The notes under the pieces are model-generated. The model searched no databases. It was not told the DNA's origin and saw only the letters and a program-made list of their open reading frames with translations. Source: Nostoc sp. MG11 (GTDB lineage Bacteria > Cyanobacteriota > Cyanobacteriia > Cyanobacteriales > Nostocaceae). From it: a stretch of 64,000 bases of DNA. The position numbers and the translations under genes were made by a program. The stretch is from positions 52,317 to 116,316 of the forward strand of contig NZ_JACXXN010000019.1 of assembly GCF_014904695.1 (NCBI RefSeq), read 5' to 3'. Below, piece by piece: positions 44,933-55,225 of this stretch (position 1 is the stretch's first letter; each line of letters begins with the position of its first letter).

Positions 44933-47728
44933 CTATTCCCTGTTCCCTTTCATTGATGTGCTATCTCTCCCCGAAATCCAGTAATCTTCAGAACTATCAG
45001 AAATTAACTTGGCTTTTTGCGTGGGAGTACTGGGTAGACCTCGACCAGAATTTCCTTTGGCTACAGTCTGCCACCAAGGAGAGTTCATGGTGGTAGATGG
45101 ACGAATCAAAGGTTGCCGATTCATGACTGTGTAAAGCAAGGATTGCAAAATCATGCTGTTGGTGCTGCTAGTGAAACCAATCGCTGTTTTACCTGTGGTT
45201 TCATAAAAGCCCTCATAGAAGCCAGCTAATGGGTTATATAAATCTGTCGTCCCTCGCAGTAACTCTTGAGCATACTTGTTTTCTGGAAGCAGGGCATGAT
45301 AAGCAAAAGCCACTGCTGTACTGACTACTCGCCCCTTTGGTACAGATTGACCATCATCTCCTAAAGCCACCCAAGGGTCGCCTTGTCCAGTAATCGTGCT
45401 ATGGACAGTGTAGGGTTTGCGATCAATTAGGGTGGTAGCGGAGGCTGTGAGGGTTCCAGTGCGACGATAACGCTCAGCTTGCGCCTGGAAAATTGGCTGA
45501 AATAGCGATCGCATTTGCGGATCTAGTCCAAACTCCAGAGCATACAGCAAGAACGGATTGCTAACTGTGTATTGATTTTTTGAGTTAGTGTCGGTTCGGC
45601 GACGCTGGATTGGCACTTTTACGCCTTCTACCAAAGCAGTTTGATATTCACCCCCAACAGCAGAACGCGTCACATCAAATCCCCATAATTGAAAAGCCCG
45701 AGCTGCATATTCTTCATAGCCCAAGCGGGTTTCAGGATTAACACGGGTAAGCGATCGCTCATCATTTGTAACAGTGGCACTAGAGAGCATACCCTCGCGC
45801 ACAACTCGCAAGTATGACCAATCCAGCACAATTTTATCCACAGCAGCCGTGTATTCTGGATGACAGCTTTTTAAGTTGTAAAGCGCTGCCAAAATTCTGC
45901 CGACATCTAAAGATGACCAGCCGTTACCTTGTGGAACTGGATTACCGCCGTAATCTACGGGTTGGAGCGATCGCGTATCATAACCCCGACTTGGTAACTC
46001 TCCAGCAAATAATGGGAGTTTTGTCAATGCGGCTAAAAGATGACGGGTGCGCTGGTCAAATTCCTTGGCAGTAATGATATCGAGCGATCGCGCTGCATGG
46101 AGTGCTGCTAAATAATCACCCAAACCCCAGAGAGTTGCACCTTTGAAATCACTGCGATCGTCAATTAACCCACTCTTGGAGTGATAATTTGCCTGAAAGT
46201 ATCGCCATGCTGCCTCTGCATAACGTCGTTCAATAATTGTCAGCGGTCGAGTCAACTTGAGTTGAGATTTTGACTCTTGACTCCCAACTGGTGGAATGGG
46301 TGCAACGCTCACCTCGATTACCTTAGAAGTATCCGCAGGAGTTGCTGCTGGAGGTTTAGGACTGGAATTTGGTTGATTTGAAGGTGTCGCAGCAGAAGTA
46401 TTACCACTGGGCTTACCAGTGGACACACTAGCAGACGCAGATCCAATTAAAGGACGGTTTCCCCTAGCTTTGTAGTACAAAATCTCTAAAATTAGCCCGT
46501 TAGTATTGCCAGTCAGGGCTTTATTAGGTTGCTTTGATTCTTCATAAATGCCAGCATAATAACCACCGTCATCGGGACTACGGAGATCCTTGACTGCATC
46601 AAAAACTTTTTGGGCATAAGCATTATCTGGGAACAGATAACGCCAGCCAAAGGCAGCTTTTGTACTGACACTGCGTAGCTGTGGATAAGGCTGGTTGGTA
46701 TCGGTGATTGTTGCCCAGGTTTCACCATTAGCATAAACGGTGTTGTAAAGAAAATACGGTGCTTGATCGATGTTATCTTCTGTAACCGCAGTCAACTGAT
46801 CTGTGGCATCGTAGCGGCGTTTTTGCACATCTAAGACCCTAGCAGCAAAATCAGCTAACTCACCTTGCAAGCCAAATTCAATTCCTTCGAGGATATAAGA
46901 CTCACTGACAACGTAATTATTAGCATTGGTGCTTTTAAAATCACGGGTATCAACTGGAATTTTTACACCATTGATTTCGACCAACTTAAATGGGTTTAGA
47001 GAAATAGCCTTGGGTGCTGGGAAACCCCAAAGTTCATAGCCTCTAGCACTGTATTCCTCATAGCCAAGTCGTCCTTCTTGCACCAGTAATGTTTTGTTGT
47101 CTGGTAGAACTGTAGCCCCAAAAAGTTGTCCATCTTTAAGCGATCGCCCCACCTGCCACTTCGCGACAATTCCTTTTAGCCAGTCATTGTAGCCAGGGTG
47201 ACAGGTACGAATCACATCAAATGCAGCCAGCATCCGACCAATATCTAAAGCAGACCAGCCAATACCCCGCTCAATCGGATTGTTTCCGTAATCAACTATC
47301 TGTGCGGTAGCGGCGTTATAGACTTTATTCGGTAAAGCATCCTCAAATAGTTTCAGGCTACTGAGAGTCGTCAAAAACTTATTGAGACGAGCATCAAAGT
47401 CTGCTTGGTCAGTTAGATTCAACCAGCGTGCAGCATTTAATGCCATTAGGTAGTTACCCATATCCCAAATTGTGCCGGAAGGATAACCCCCTGTGGAATT
47501 GGTAAATCCCGTTGCTGGTTGATAATTTTTTACAAAATACTGCCAAGCAGCACGAGCGTAAGTCTGTTCATCAGGTGTGAGCGGAACTGTAATATTGCTA
47601 CAGCTATTAGAATTTTGCGATAAGACTGGTGTCGGGATGTAGAACCACAATTGCAGAAATGTCCCAACTAAGAACAATGCAATCCATCTCAACAGCTTTT
47701 GTTGACGGGGTTTGTATATCATATGCAA
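44933..47728 (-). CDS. Exported protein with two tandem DUF3131 domains
   Basis: 931 residues. A basic start and a hydrophobic span (LLRWIALFLVGTFLQLWFYI) form a signal peptide or anchor. Domain one lies at about 45-420 (EQTYARAAWQYFVKNYQP, NYLMALNAARWLNL, SALDIGRMLAAFDVI, RLGYEEYSARGYELWGF, NYVVSESYILEGIEFGL, STKAAFGWRYLFPDN). A Ser/Pro/Ala-rich linker follows (about 425-485), then a second copy at 490-880 (RYAEAAWRYFQANYHS, SSLDVGRILAALYNL, RLGYEEYAARAFQLWGF). DUF3131 has an alpha/alpha toroid-like pattern resembling glycoside hydrolases and lyases. In this locus it likely acts on the exported polysaccharide outside the cytoplasm. Start at 47728 or 47722. Confidence 0.88.
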   Translation of the reverse strand: MHMIYKPRQQKLLRWIALFLVGTFLQLWFYIPTPVLSQNSNSCSNITVPLTPDEQTYARAAWQYFVKNYQPATGFTNSTGGYPSGTIWDMGNYLMALNAARWLNLTDQADFDARLNKFLTTLSSLKLFEDALPNKVYNAATAQIVDYGNNPIERGIGWSALDIGRMLAAFDVIRTCHPGYNDWLKGIVAKWQVGRSLKDGQLFGATVLPDNKTLLVQEGRLGYEEYSARGYELWGFPAPKAISLNPFKLVEINGVKIPVDTRDFKSTNANNYVVSESYILEGIEFGLQGELADFAARVLDVQKRRYDATDQLTAVTEDNIDQAPYFLYNTVYANGETWATITDTNQPYPQLRSVSTKAAFGWRYLFPDNAYAQKVFDAVKDLRSPDDGGYYAGIYEESKQPNKALTGNTNGLILEILYYKARGNRPLIGSASASVSTGKPSGNTSAATPSNQPNSSPKPPAATPADTSKVIEVSVAPIPPVGSQESKSQLKLTRPLTIIERRYAEAAWRYFQANYHSKSGLIDDRSDFKGATLWGLGDYLAALHAARSLDIITAKEFDQRTRHLLAALTKLPLFAGELPSRGYDTRSLQPVDYGGNPVPQGNGWSSLDVGRILAALYNLKSCHPEYTAAVDKIVLDWSYLRVVREGMLSSATVTNDERSLTRVNPETRLGYEEYAARAFQLWGFDVTRSAVGGEYQTALVEGVKVPIQRRRTDTNSKNQYTVSNPFLLYALEFGLDPQMRSLFQPIFQAQAERYRRTGTLTASATTLIDRKPYTVHSTITGQGDPWVALGDDGQSVPKGRVVSTAVAFAYHALLPENKYAQELLRGTTDLYNPLAGFYEGFYETTGKTAIGFTSSTNSMILQSLLYTVMNRQPLIRPSTTMNSPWWQTVAKGNSGRGLPSTPTQKAKLISDSSEDYWISGRDSTSMKGNRE

Positions 47729-47826
47729 AGAAGGAATTAGGAGTTGAGAGCGTCATAGCGCGTCTGTACAGTTATATTCCTAAATCGAGCTTTGTCAGGT
47801 CTATTCTTTTAGTAATCGCTTTATTT

Positions 47827-48068
47827 ATGAAAGTTAGAATTATTGCTGGTGATGGAGGTCGTCAAACCAATTCGCAATTGCAAATTGCGAATTGTTCGAT
47901 AAACCAAAACTATCTATAAAAGATGTTTTGGCAGGGGAACCTGAACCAAAAAGTGATATAACTTTGTTCCAAGAATATCGCTCGGAGTTTAATCCAGAAC
48001 AAAGATTTAAGGGAGGTAAGGCATACGTTGGAGAAGATTTAATTACAACTCCAAACATTTTTACCTAA
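47827..48068 (+). pseudogene. Small gene split by a palindrome-associated frameshift
   Basis: An ATG at 47827 begins MKVRIIAGDGGR. Directly after, a 25-base palindrome (47869-47893) is followed by a different frame reading FDKPKLSIKDVLAGEPEPKSDIT and then FQEYRSEFNPEQRFKGGKAYVGEDLI to a stop at 48066-48068. The second part has good coding character over about 57 codons but no start of its own. The simplest reading is a short gene broken by insertion of a palindromic element. No family is recognised. Confidence 0.45.
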
Positions 48069-48189
48069 TTATCAATAAAAAATATCTCAAAGCCTGACTC
48101 TATCGTACATATAAACTAATTTATGACGATTGCATTTAAGTTCTATATCCTAGCCACAAAGACGCTTTGATTGTTTTCAGAGATGTCTT

Positions 48190-48621
48190 TTAAGGCTCTG
48201 ATGGAGGTGCAAACTGTGCAAATACCTCTGCTGCTGTCAGGTTCTTGGTTTCATTGGCAAAACAGTAATATTTGGGCTTTTCATCAATAAAGATCTGATG
48301 ATCGAAAACAAGACTTTCACAGTTATCGAATAGTCCAACAGGCAAGAAGTACTGGTTATTTTGTTTCAATTTGTAAAATAGATGGCTACCACACTTATTG
48401 CAGAATCCACGCTCTGCCCATTCTGAAGATTGATAAACCCCGATATTTTCTTCACCAGAGAAGCTAACATCACTTTCACACTCAACTACTAACAAAGGCC
48501 CTCCACCCCAGTTGCGACACATACTACAATGACACGCTCCCACCTTATTACTCATACTGGTTGTGGACAAGTTTACCGCTCGACACAGGCAGCTACCTTT
48601 TGCAATGCTCACGTTAGACAT
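48190..48621 (-). CDS. GFA (glutathione-dependent formaldehyde-activating / CENP-V fold) protein
   Basis: 143 residues. Zinc-binding cysteines are arranged as in the GFA family: GSCLCRAV, ACHCSMCRNWGGGP, and GFCNKCGSHLFYKL. The family includes a spontaneous S-hydroxymethylglutathione-forming protein and many uncharacterised zinc proteins. It is cytosolic. It interrupts the exopolysaccharide genes on the same strand and is probably unrelated to them. A GGAG lies upstream of the ATG. Confidence 0.9.
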   Translation of the reverse strand: MSNVSIAKGSCLCRAVNLSTTSMSNKVGACHCSMCRNWGGGPLLVVECESDVSFSGEENIGVYQSSEWAERGFCNKCGSHLFYKLKQNNQYFLPVGLFDNCESLVFDHQIFIDEKPKYYCFANETKNLTAAEVFAQFAPPSEP

Positions 48622-48884
48622 ATTCTTTTCTCCGATCCAAAAATGCTAACAATTACTCACATCTTTCCTGTTTTATACCGAAAGTGTCAGTACTATCAAG
48701 TTTACAGGCTAATACGGTCGCCGCTCACTTCAGCAGATGCCTAAACTCAAATTTATACTTCTATACAACGCCAGTTTTTCATTGCCTTAGAATCTTAGTT
48801 GTAACTTGCGGTATTCTGATGGCTCTTTTGGTTGAATTCTGAACGCTAGTTTAATCAACGGAGGAAATCTACCTCCGCACGCAA

Positions 48885-50324
48885 CTAGCTCCTCTTAACT
48901 CCTGCCCAAACGGTAAGTGGTTTGCCAACTTGCTTATATAGCAAGCTTTCCAATATCACACCATTATTGTTGGCTGTGAGAGCTTTATTCGGCTGACGTA
49001 GAGACTCGTAGAAGCCGTTGTACCAGCCATCTGGAGATTTGAGGTTAGTTTGAACAAAATCAAATAACTGGCGCGTGTATGCAGTGTCATAAAGCACATA
49101 CCAGCCGATCGCAGCTTTGGTACTGAGGAACCGCAAGCTATTGTGCTGCTGTTGGGTATCTGTGATCGTAGCCCAAGGTTCTCCATTGACAAACAAGCTG
49201 CTGTAAACGAAGTAGGGAGGACGATCTAGGTTGTCTTCAGTGACGGCAGTTAATTGTTTTGTCGCTCGGTAGCGAGCCTCTTGGGCTGCTAAAATCCGGT
49301 CAGCATAAGCTTTAGGCAAAGCTTGAAACCCAGTTTCAATACCGTCTAAAATATAAGGCTCACTGAGAACATAATTATTAGCTCCAGAGTTTTTATAGTC
49401 ACGGCGATCATAAGGAACGCCCTCTCCGTAAAGATTCACAAAGGCGGTGTGAGATTGATGATCTAAGGCTTGCTTGACATCCAAGCCCCACAACTTCAAG
49501 CCATAAGCAGCATAATTCTCGTAGCCTAAGCGACCTTCTTGGTTGTACTGTTCTTTACCTTTGACAACAGCAGTACCGTACATTTGCCCATTTTTGGTAA
49601 GACGCTTGACCTGCCAATGCTTCCACACGGCTTCTGTTTGCGATCGCAACTGTGGATACTTTGCCCCAACAATCTTTAGCCAGATTGCCATCCGTCCTAA
49701 ATCGATCGCAGACCAACCAATTTCTTCTCTTTTTTCTAGTTGACCGTAATTAACAGGTAGAAGAGTTTTGGCGTTGTATACTTTGTTAGGCAGTTCTCCT
49801 TTATACAAAGGCATGGATGCGAGAGTCTTCAACATCTTGCTCATCTTGGCTTCAAATTCCGCCACTGGCACGATATTAAGTTCTCTAGCACTAACTAAGG
49901 CAGCGATCGCAGCTGCTTGATCCCACATTGTTACAGAAGTAAAGCCATCAACAGAATTGACTAAGCCGGTTTCATCGTTCCAGTTGCGCTGGAAGTATAA
50001 CCACGCCTGACGGGCAGTTGCAGTTTCCTCTGGGGTGAGTTTTCCAACTCCAGGAGCAATATAAGGAGTTGCTGTTATTTGACTAGGGCTAACGGGTGTC
50101 CCTGGCAAAATCGCCGATTTGGCGTCAATGGCAACTGTTTCATCTGCTTGGGTAGGTAAGGCAGTTTGGGATGTTGAGATTTTAGGTGTTGCTACAGAAG
50201 CAGTCCGAGAGAGTTGCTTAGACCAAAAATTTAAAATTGCGATCGCAATTACAGCGGTAACTACCCCTCCCACGGAAGCTAATATAGATAAGCTTTTAGG
50301 AGGTGGTTGAAAATCAGAACTCAT
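48885..50324 (-). CDS. Exported protein with one DUF3131 domain
   Basis: 479 residues. One N-terminal membrane span (LSILASVGGVVTAVIAIAILNFW), a Ser/Thr/Pro-rich linker (about 35-95), then a full DUF3131 domain (95-475): ETATARQAWLYFQRNWND, VTMWDQAAAIAALVSAREL, SAIDLGRMAIWLKIV, RLGYENYAAYGLKLWGL, NYVLSEPYILDGIETGF, STKAAIGWYVLYD, NGFYESLRQPNKALTANNNGVILESLLYK. It is closely similar in motif order to each half of the 931-residue protein, so the three copies come from local duplication. It is anchored in the inner membrane with the domain outside. Confidence 0.88.
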   Translation of the reverse strand: MSSDFQPPPKSLSILASVGGVVTAVIAIAILNFWSKQLSRTASVATPKISTSQTALPTQADETVAIDAKSAILPGTPVSPSQITATPYIAPGVGKLTPEETATARQAWLYFQRNWNDETGLVNSVDGFTSVTMWDQAAAIAALVSARELNIVPVAEFEAKMSKMLKTLASMPLYKGELPNKVYNAKTLLPVNYGQLEKREEIGWSAIDLGRMAIWLKIVGAKYPQLRSQTEAVWKHWQVKRLTKNGQMYGTAVVKGKEQYNQEGRLGYENYAAYGLKLWGLDVKQALDHQSHTAFVNLYGEGVPYDRRDYKNSGANNYVLSEPYILDGIETGFQALPKAYADRILAAQEARYRATKQLTAVTEDNLDRPPYFVYSSLFVNGEPWATITDTQQQHNSLRFLSTKAAIGWYVLYDTAYTRQLFDFVQTNLKSPDGWYNGFYESLRQPNKALTANNNGVILESLLYKQVGKPLTVWAGVKRS

Positions 50325-50453
50325 GCTGATTAAAGCCTCATATTGTAAGTCACTGTTGCTTGCAAAATCTAATCAAATACATTCTTCCCAACTTTGAAAG
50401 CTAACTAACAGTCTAGGAAAGGAGACAGGAGATGCCCGACTTGTAAAAGAAGT

Positions 50454-51692
50454 CTAAAATTTGATCCGTAATTGCCCTGTCAACGAGTTTCCATCGTAGG
50501 CGCTTGCCCCTGTATCTTGATTGCGGACATTACTAAAGCTATAGCCAAGATCTGCCTCTACATTGGGTGAAAGTTTTACCGTACAGCGAGATTGATAAGT
50601 ATTGGCATTATCGAATTCTCCTTTAAGTCGTTGTCGTCCTAGGTTGGCAGATAAACGACAGCGCAAGAAATCAAAAATATCTCCCTCCCAAGCCACCTCA
50701 GCGTTGTAAACGAGGAAATCTGATGGAGAGAAGTAGCCACTTGTACGTTCTAAATCGCGATCGTAACTCCAAGTGAACAAGTTAGCTGCTAAGGAAAACT
50801 GCCCAAACTTGCGCTCTAGTCTACTAAACGACTGTATCTCTGAATTACCATCGTTATAATTGCCCAAGCGTAATGAAGAGAATAAACTGGTGTCCCGGTC
50901 AATTTGCCAGTATAAATCAGGACCAAACCGCCAAGCAGTAATTTGATTTTCTAAAGTTCGAGCGTTGGATTTATAAGGCCCTTGATCCAAGTTAGCTGAT
51001 AGTATCAAACCCGAAAGTAATCGACCTGATGAAGAAACTTTCGGCGGCAAAATTGGAGCCTCTACTTTGGCATTGAGATTGATGGCTGTGGGTAGACGGT
51101 TGAATAAATCGACCCCGGCTGCTGTTTGTAATGTCGCTTGCCCAATTTTCCCCTCCCATCCTATTTGGAAGGGAATGTTGGTAATTGAGTCAACATTGCC
51201 TTGCTCAAAGAAGTTAAAACCTGTCTTGAACAGTATTTTATTGCCATTACTCAATCGAAACTGAGCCGTTGGTTCAATGAATAAGTTGTTTTGTCCAAAG
51301 TTGTCTGTGTCATTGCGAAAGTCTGTTTGGATACTTTCTAAAACTGCAATCGCTTCAATTGGTTCAACATAAGTTGGTAGTGGTTTGGGTAACGCTGGCG
51401 GTGTTGGCGGCGGTAATCGCAGACCGGGATTGAAGTTTTCTGGTGCTGCAATCAAAATAGGTTTTGGCTCTAATTGATAGGGAACTGCAACTGGCTCCTG
51501 ATTTCTGGATTTTTCTTGAGTCAATTCTAAGGATGAGTTCCAGTGTTTATGTGGTTGGGCAGCTTGTAACTTAGCTCCTAATAACATCCAAATACCTACT
51601 GCGATCGCTTGGATCTGTATACATCGCAAAACCAACTTGGTGTCCAAACTATGTCGAGAGACAGAGAGATAATCTCTAAAACTACCTGTCAT
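50454..51692 (-). CDS. Putative outer-membrane beta-barrel (BcsC/PgaA-like export porin)
   Basis: 412 residues. Possible signal segment near 30-45 (IAVGIWMLLGAKLQA), a proline-rich stretch (90-108), then alternating amphipathic strands with aromatic ends to the C-terminal RIKF, a terminal Phe as in outer-membrane barrels. RTSGYFSPSDFLVYNAEVAWE resembles the YFSPxxF element of BcsC-type cellulose export porins. It is the first gene of the reverse-strand polysaccharide cluster (130 bases before the DUF3131 gene). TPR repeats typical of BcsC or PgaA are absent. The role as porin is inferred from composition and neighbours. Confidence 0.6.
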   Translation of the reverse strand: MTGSFRDYLSVSRHSLDTKLVLRCIQIQAIAVGIWMLLGAKLQAAQPHKHWNSSLELTQEKSRNQEPVAVPYQLEPKPILIAAPENFNPGLRLPPPTPPALPKPLPTYVEPIEAIAVLESIQTDFRNDTDNFGQNNLFIEPTAQFRLSNGNKILFKTGFNFFEQGNVDSITNIPFQIGWEGKIGQATLQTAAGVDLFNRLPTAINLNAKVEAPILPPKVSSSGRLLSGLILSANLDQGPYKSNARTLENQITAWRFGPDLYWQIDRDTSLFSSLRLGNYNDGNSEIQSFSRLERKFGQFSLAANLFTWSYDRDLERTSGYFSPSDFLVYNAEVAWEGDIFDFLRCRLSANLGRQRLKGEFDNANTYQSRCTVKLSPNVEADLGYSFSNVRNQDTGASAYDGNSLTGQLRIKF

Positions 51693-51800
51693 CGGCTAAT
51701 ACTATAGTTTTATATAGAAAAACGAGCTGCCGGAGAATTATTTCTTCGACTTGGCATTATGATGCCCAATTTATTCTCATCAGCACACTCATAAATAAAA

Positions 51801-51821
51801 CCCTCACTAAAATAGTGAGGG
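51801..51821 (-). terminator. Hairpin between amt and the porin gene
   Basis: CCCTCACTA pairs exactly with TAGTGAGGG across AAA. On the reverse strand it is followed by TTTTATTT, as in rho-independent terminators. It lies upstream of the porin start and would stop read-through from amt. Confidence 0.7.
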
Positions 51822-51903
51822 CATTCATTTAAAATCTTTTAGTAGCAAGATTGGTACAAGAATGGTTCCCAGGCTAGATATAAACTCCTTCTAAAATTTT
51901 TGT

Positions 51904-51949
51904 AAAAAAAACCGCCACCTGTATGAAAGACAAAAGTCAAAGGGGCGGG
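51904..51949 (-). terminator. Terminator of amt
   Basis: On the reverse strand a GC-rich arm (CCGCC) pairs with GGCGG across a longer loop, followed by eight T residues. It sits 35-80 bases past the amt stop codon. Confidence 0.7.
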
Positions 51950-51983
51950 TATTTATCTGCAATTAAATCAAACGGCTCAAAAT

Positions 51984-53600
51984 TTACAGGGTATTCGGTA
52001 AATCCCCACTTTGTGAAATGCCACGGGAGCTACGTCCTTCAGGGAATCCAGATGCATCCGCTTCTTTGAGGAATCCACTGTAGGCTTCCATGCCATGCTC
52101 ACCAATATCCAAACCTTCAAGTTCTTCTTCTCTAGATACTCTGATACCTAAAGTCGCCTTAAGCACCAGCCAGAAAATACTGCTGAGGAGAACGGTCATA
52201 CCGCCTACTGAGAGAACACCAATTAGCTGAGTGAATAACTGTCCAAAGCCACCACCTGCCAATAATCCCTTGGCTGGGCCAAGTCCGTCACCATACCAGG
52301 AATAAACACCAGGGCCAACAGACCACAAACCAACTGCCAGAGTTCCCCATGTACCGCAGACTAAGTGGACTGAGGTCGCTCCTACTGGGTCATCAATGTT
52401 GATTTTATCAAAGAATGTTACAGAGAAAACTACAATGACTCCAGCAATTAAGCCAATGATAAAAGCACTGCCAATGCTGATATAAGCACAAGATGCTGTA
52501 ACTCCCACCAAGCCAGCTAAGATACCGTTGATAATCATCGACAAGTCTGGTTTACCTAAGTACAGCCAAGCAGTAATAGTGGCAGCAATACCGCCCGTAG
52601 CACCAGCCATATTGGTGGTTAAGGCAATATGAGTGATCGCACCAGGATCAGCAGCCATTACAGAACCGGGGTTGAAACCAAACCAACCCAACCAGAGAAT
52701 TAAGCAACCTAAAGTTGCAATGCTCATGTTGTGACCAGGTAAGGCAACAACTTGGTTATCTTGATATTTGCCAATACGTGGCCCAAGAAATGCTGCTCCC
52801 ATCAAAGCCGCCCAACCACCGACTGAGTGAACTACTGTAGAACCAGCAAAATCCCAAAAACCACTTTTTGCTAACCAACCACCACCCCAAATCCAGTGTC
52901 CGGTAATGGCGTAGGCGATACCTACGAGTAAGAGGCTAAAAATCAGGAAGTCAACAAACTTAATCCGTTCCGCAACTGCGCCAGAAACAATTGTGGCTGC
53001 GGTTCCAGCAAATACTAGCTGGAATAAAAACTTGGCTGCTAGGGGTACACCAGCCCAATTAAGAGCGCTATAGACACCTTGATAAGCATCTCCTGTGGCG
53101 GGACTGTTATCTGCTCCTCCCAGGAAAAACCCATTCAATCCGATGAAGCCATTGCCGTCGCCAAACATTAACCCGAACCCGATCGCCCAAAAGGCAACTG
53201 TGGCAAGAGCAAACACAATCAAGTTTTTAGCAAGAACGTTGACAGCGTTTTTCTGGCGGCAGAACCCGGTTTCTAACATACAAAAACCAGCGTTCATGAA
53301 GAACACTAAAAAGGCAGCGATCGCTACCCACAATGTGTCAAGAGCAACTTTTAGATCCGCTGTTGTCGGCCCTGGAGCTGGAGTTTGGGCAACTGCTACA
53401 TAACCCCAGCCCAATACAATTAGACAAGCCAGAGGTAAGCAAGCTTGCCAACTGGGAGAAAGTCGCTTAATTGCTAGATTAAATGTATTGACTTTTGAGT
53501 TAGATTGTGTTGCTTTAGCGTAATTTCTTGTGAACAGACGCCTACTTTTTATTTTCGACTTCTGTTTGTTCATAAATTTGAACATCATCCTCCAAACCAT
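51984..53600 (-). CDS. amt: Ammonium transporter
   Basis: 538 residues. The N-terminus has a basic extension (about 1-48) and a hydrophobic signal segment ([20 protein letters not shown]) before the 11-span Amt core, as in cyanobacterial Amt1. Seen motifs are [83 protein letters not shown] (pore His) and [14 protein letters not shown] (twin His). The C-terminal tail [25 protein letters not shown] is the family's gate contact. It imports ammonium, and PII proteins usually gate it. Start codons at 53600, 53588, 53585 or 53573 are possible; I see no perfect GTA-N8-TAC NtcA box upstream. Confidence 0.96.
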   Translation of the reverse strand: MVWRMMFKFMNKQKSKIKSRRLFTRNYAKATQSNSKVNTFNLAIKRLSPSWQACLPLACLIVLGWGYVAVAQTPAPGPTTADLKVALDTLWVAIAAFLVFFMNAGFCMLETGFCRQKNAVNVLAKNLIVFALATVAFWAIGFGLMFGDGNGFIGLNGFFLGGADNSPATGDAYQGVYSALNWAGVPLAAKFLFQLVFAGTAATIVSGAVAERIKFVDFLIFSLLLVGIAYAITGHWIWGGGWLAKSGFWDFAGSTVVHSVGGWAALMGAAFLGPRIGKYQDNQVVALPGHNMSIATLGCLILWLGWFGFNPGSVMAADPGAITHIALTTNMAGATGGIAATITAWLYLGKPDLSMIINGILAGLVGVTASCAYISIGSAFIIGLIAGVIVVFSVTFFDKINIDDPVGATSVHLVCGTWGTLAVGLWSVGPGVYSWYGDGLGPAKGLLAGGGFGQLFTQLIGVLSVGGMTVLLSSIFWLVLKATLGIRVSREEELEGLDIGEHGMEAYSGFLKEADASGFPEGRSSRGISQSGDLPNTL

Positions 53601-55225
53601 CCTTAAAAACGCGAAAAAAACAGGTTAAGCAGAAAAAAACTAATGCTAGAAGTTAAATCCAGTGGTTTTTGATATTTTTCATTTCAACCACTTGTTTGCA
53701 AACCAGAAAGTCAATAACCTAAGTAGGAGTTTAGGAAATTATAGGAACTTCTGTAAATATTGCAGTTGTTATTAAGAAGTTATTATGTAATCTCTTAATC
53801 AGTCAAGTCTCCTTCACTTAATCTTTAATCTTTAGTAGTTAACTTTGAGAGTGCGATCGCTTGGAATTGTCAATATCATCCAACACAGTTTAGTTAAGAA
53901 GAATTTTCAGTTGGGTAGAGTGAGAGCGAAAACTAAATGAAGTTTTCCAATCAGGCGTTAACTATACCTCTATCCTCGATCAAACCTTACTAAATAAAAT
54001 GGCAAAGCCGATTTTTATAAAGAATACTCACAAACCTGGTGAGCAGTAACCAGATAGTATCAATTTAATTTTGTAGTTTGGTTGTAGTTTATGCTTAAGA
54101 TTAAACGGTTGTAGGGTCTGCTGCCTGTATAACTATTAAAACGTTTGTTAGAGACAGTAGGCAATGCCAGGGTCGAAAATGCTTCTTCATTAATCATCTA
54201 TTCCTGCTGGAAAAGTAGTAATTAATAAAAGTAGCAATTAATATTGATAATAAACTTACCAATATTAATTTAACGAGAGAGACTCAACAAAGTTTTTGCT
54301 AATACTGTTCAAACATAATTATCTCATTTTTTGTGTCAGTTATTTTCTCTATCACTCACTTTTACTAGCATCCAAAACTCTAATTTTAAGAAAAAACATA
54401 AACATTTTTGTACAGGAATTTATGAGGCTAGTTTTTGTAGCCTTTAGTGAATTTATGCCTAAAAGGATAAATTTGATTGATTGTCTATTTAGTAGAACTA
54501 AAAAACTGTATCATTTAATACGTTTTTTTGGTTTTAGTCGCAGTAAATAGCCACTGATTTATTCAGTTCAAGCAGCTATATCCTTTATATACTCAGTGTT
54601 TTACGTTATCAGGATAGAGCAATCCCGAATGTTATTAAATTTATATACAAAGAGTTAATAATTTGTTACTTTTACCTGGCGTTGAAAAACAGCAAATATG
54701 CGGTTTGCAGTTGAGTAAAATACAGAGCTAATCTCTACCTCTTTCCAACAAGACTATCTATTAGCGCTACCTTGACAAATCAGACTTTATACTTATCGAT
54801 AAAAACTTAACTTTATTGATAATGGACAACCTAGGTTTATCGCGCTGGCAAATTTCAAGACTGGGTATTTGGATATCTCCTTCCCAGCCTGTGAGATCTT
54901 ATTACTACATCCGTCAGTCCCTTCTTTCAACATTGGGAGAAGGGTAGACAATCTGAAAAATTAACTGAAATGAATAGTAGTTATCAAGTTATTAAATGCA
55001 TATACACCTCTATGATGTGTAATTGCTGTATGTATTTTTCGGAAATGGTGCTGTCGTAATTGTGCAATCGAGTTTTCTAAATTTGGTAATCAAGTTTGCA
55101 CAAAGTGTAAATGACTAACCTAAGTGCTTCCACGTATTGTATGAATCAAGCGAGGAGTTGAGCAGCCAAAACAAGGTAATCAACTAGGAGCGAGTAAATT
55201 AATCTTAACCAAGGACTAAAAAACC
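53601..55225. other. Gene-poor region of about 1.6 kb
   Basis: No credible protein gene is visible. A TTG-started 84-codon frame at 54296-54550 is rich in Leu/Phe/Lys, has no ribosome binding site, and looks like chance. The region holds amt's promoter on the left, small AT-rich inverted repeats (AATATTG ... CAATATT near 54240-54270), and the long leader of the peptide operon on the right. A small RNA could be present but cannot be called by eye. Confidence 0.5.

Noticed and set aside
44933..50324. DUF3131 proteins as classical cellulase BcsZ
   Set aside because: Toroid-like pattern only; the GH8 catalytic motifs of BcsZ are not visible.
53601..53960. NtcA-binding box upstream of amt
   Set aside because: I looked for GTA-N8-TAC on both strands; the nearest (GTAATCTCTTAATC near 53787) lacks the second half, so no site is claimed.
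54296..54550. 84-codon frame starting with TTG
   Set aside because: Leu/Phe/Lys-rich product of AT-rich DNA, no ribosome site, no GG leader despite its place before the peptide genes.
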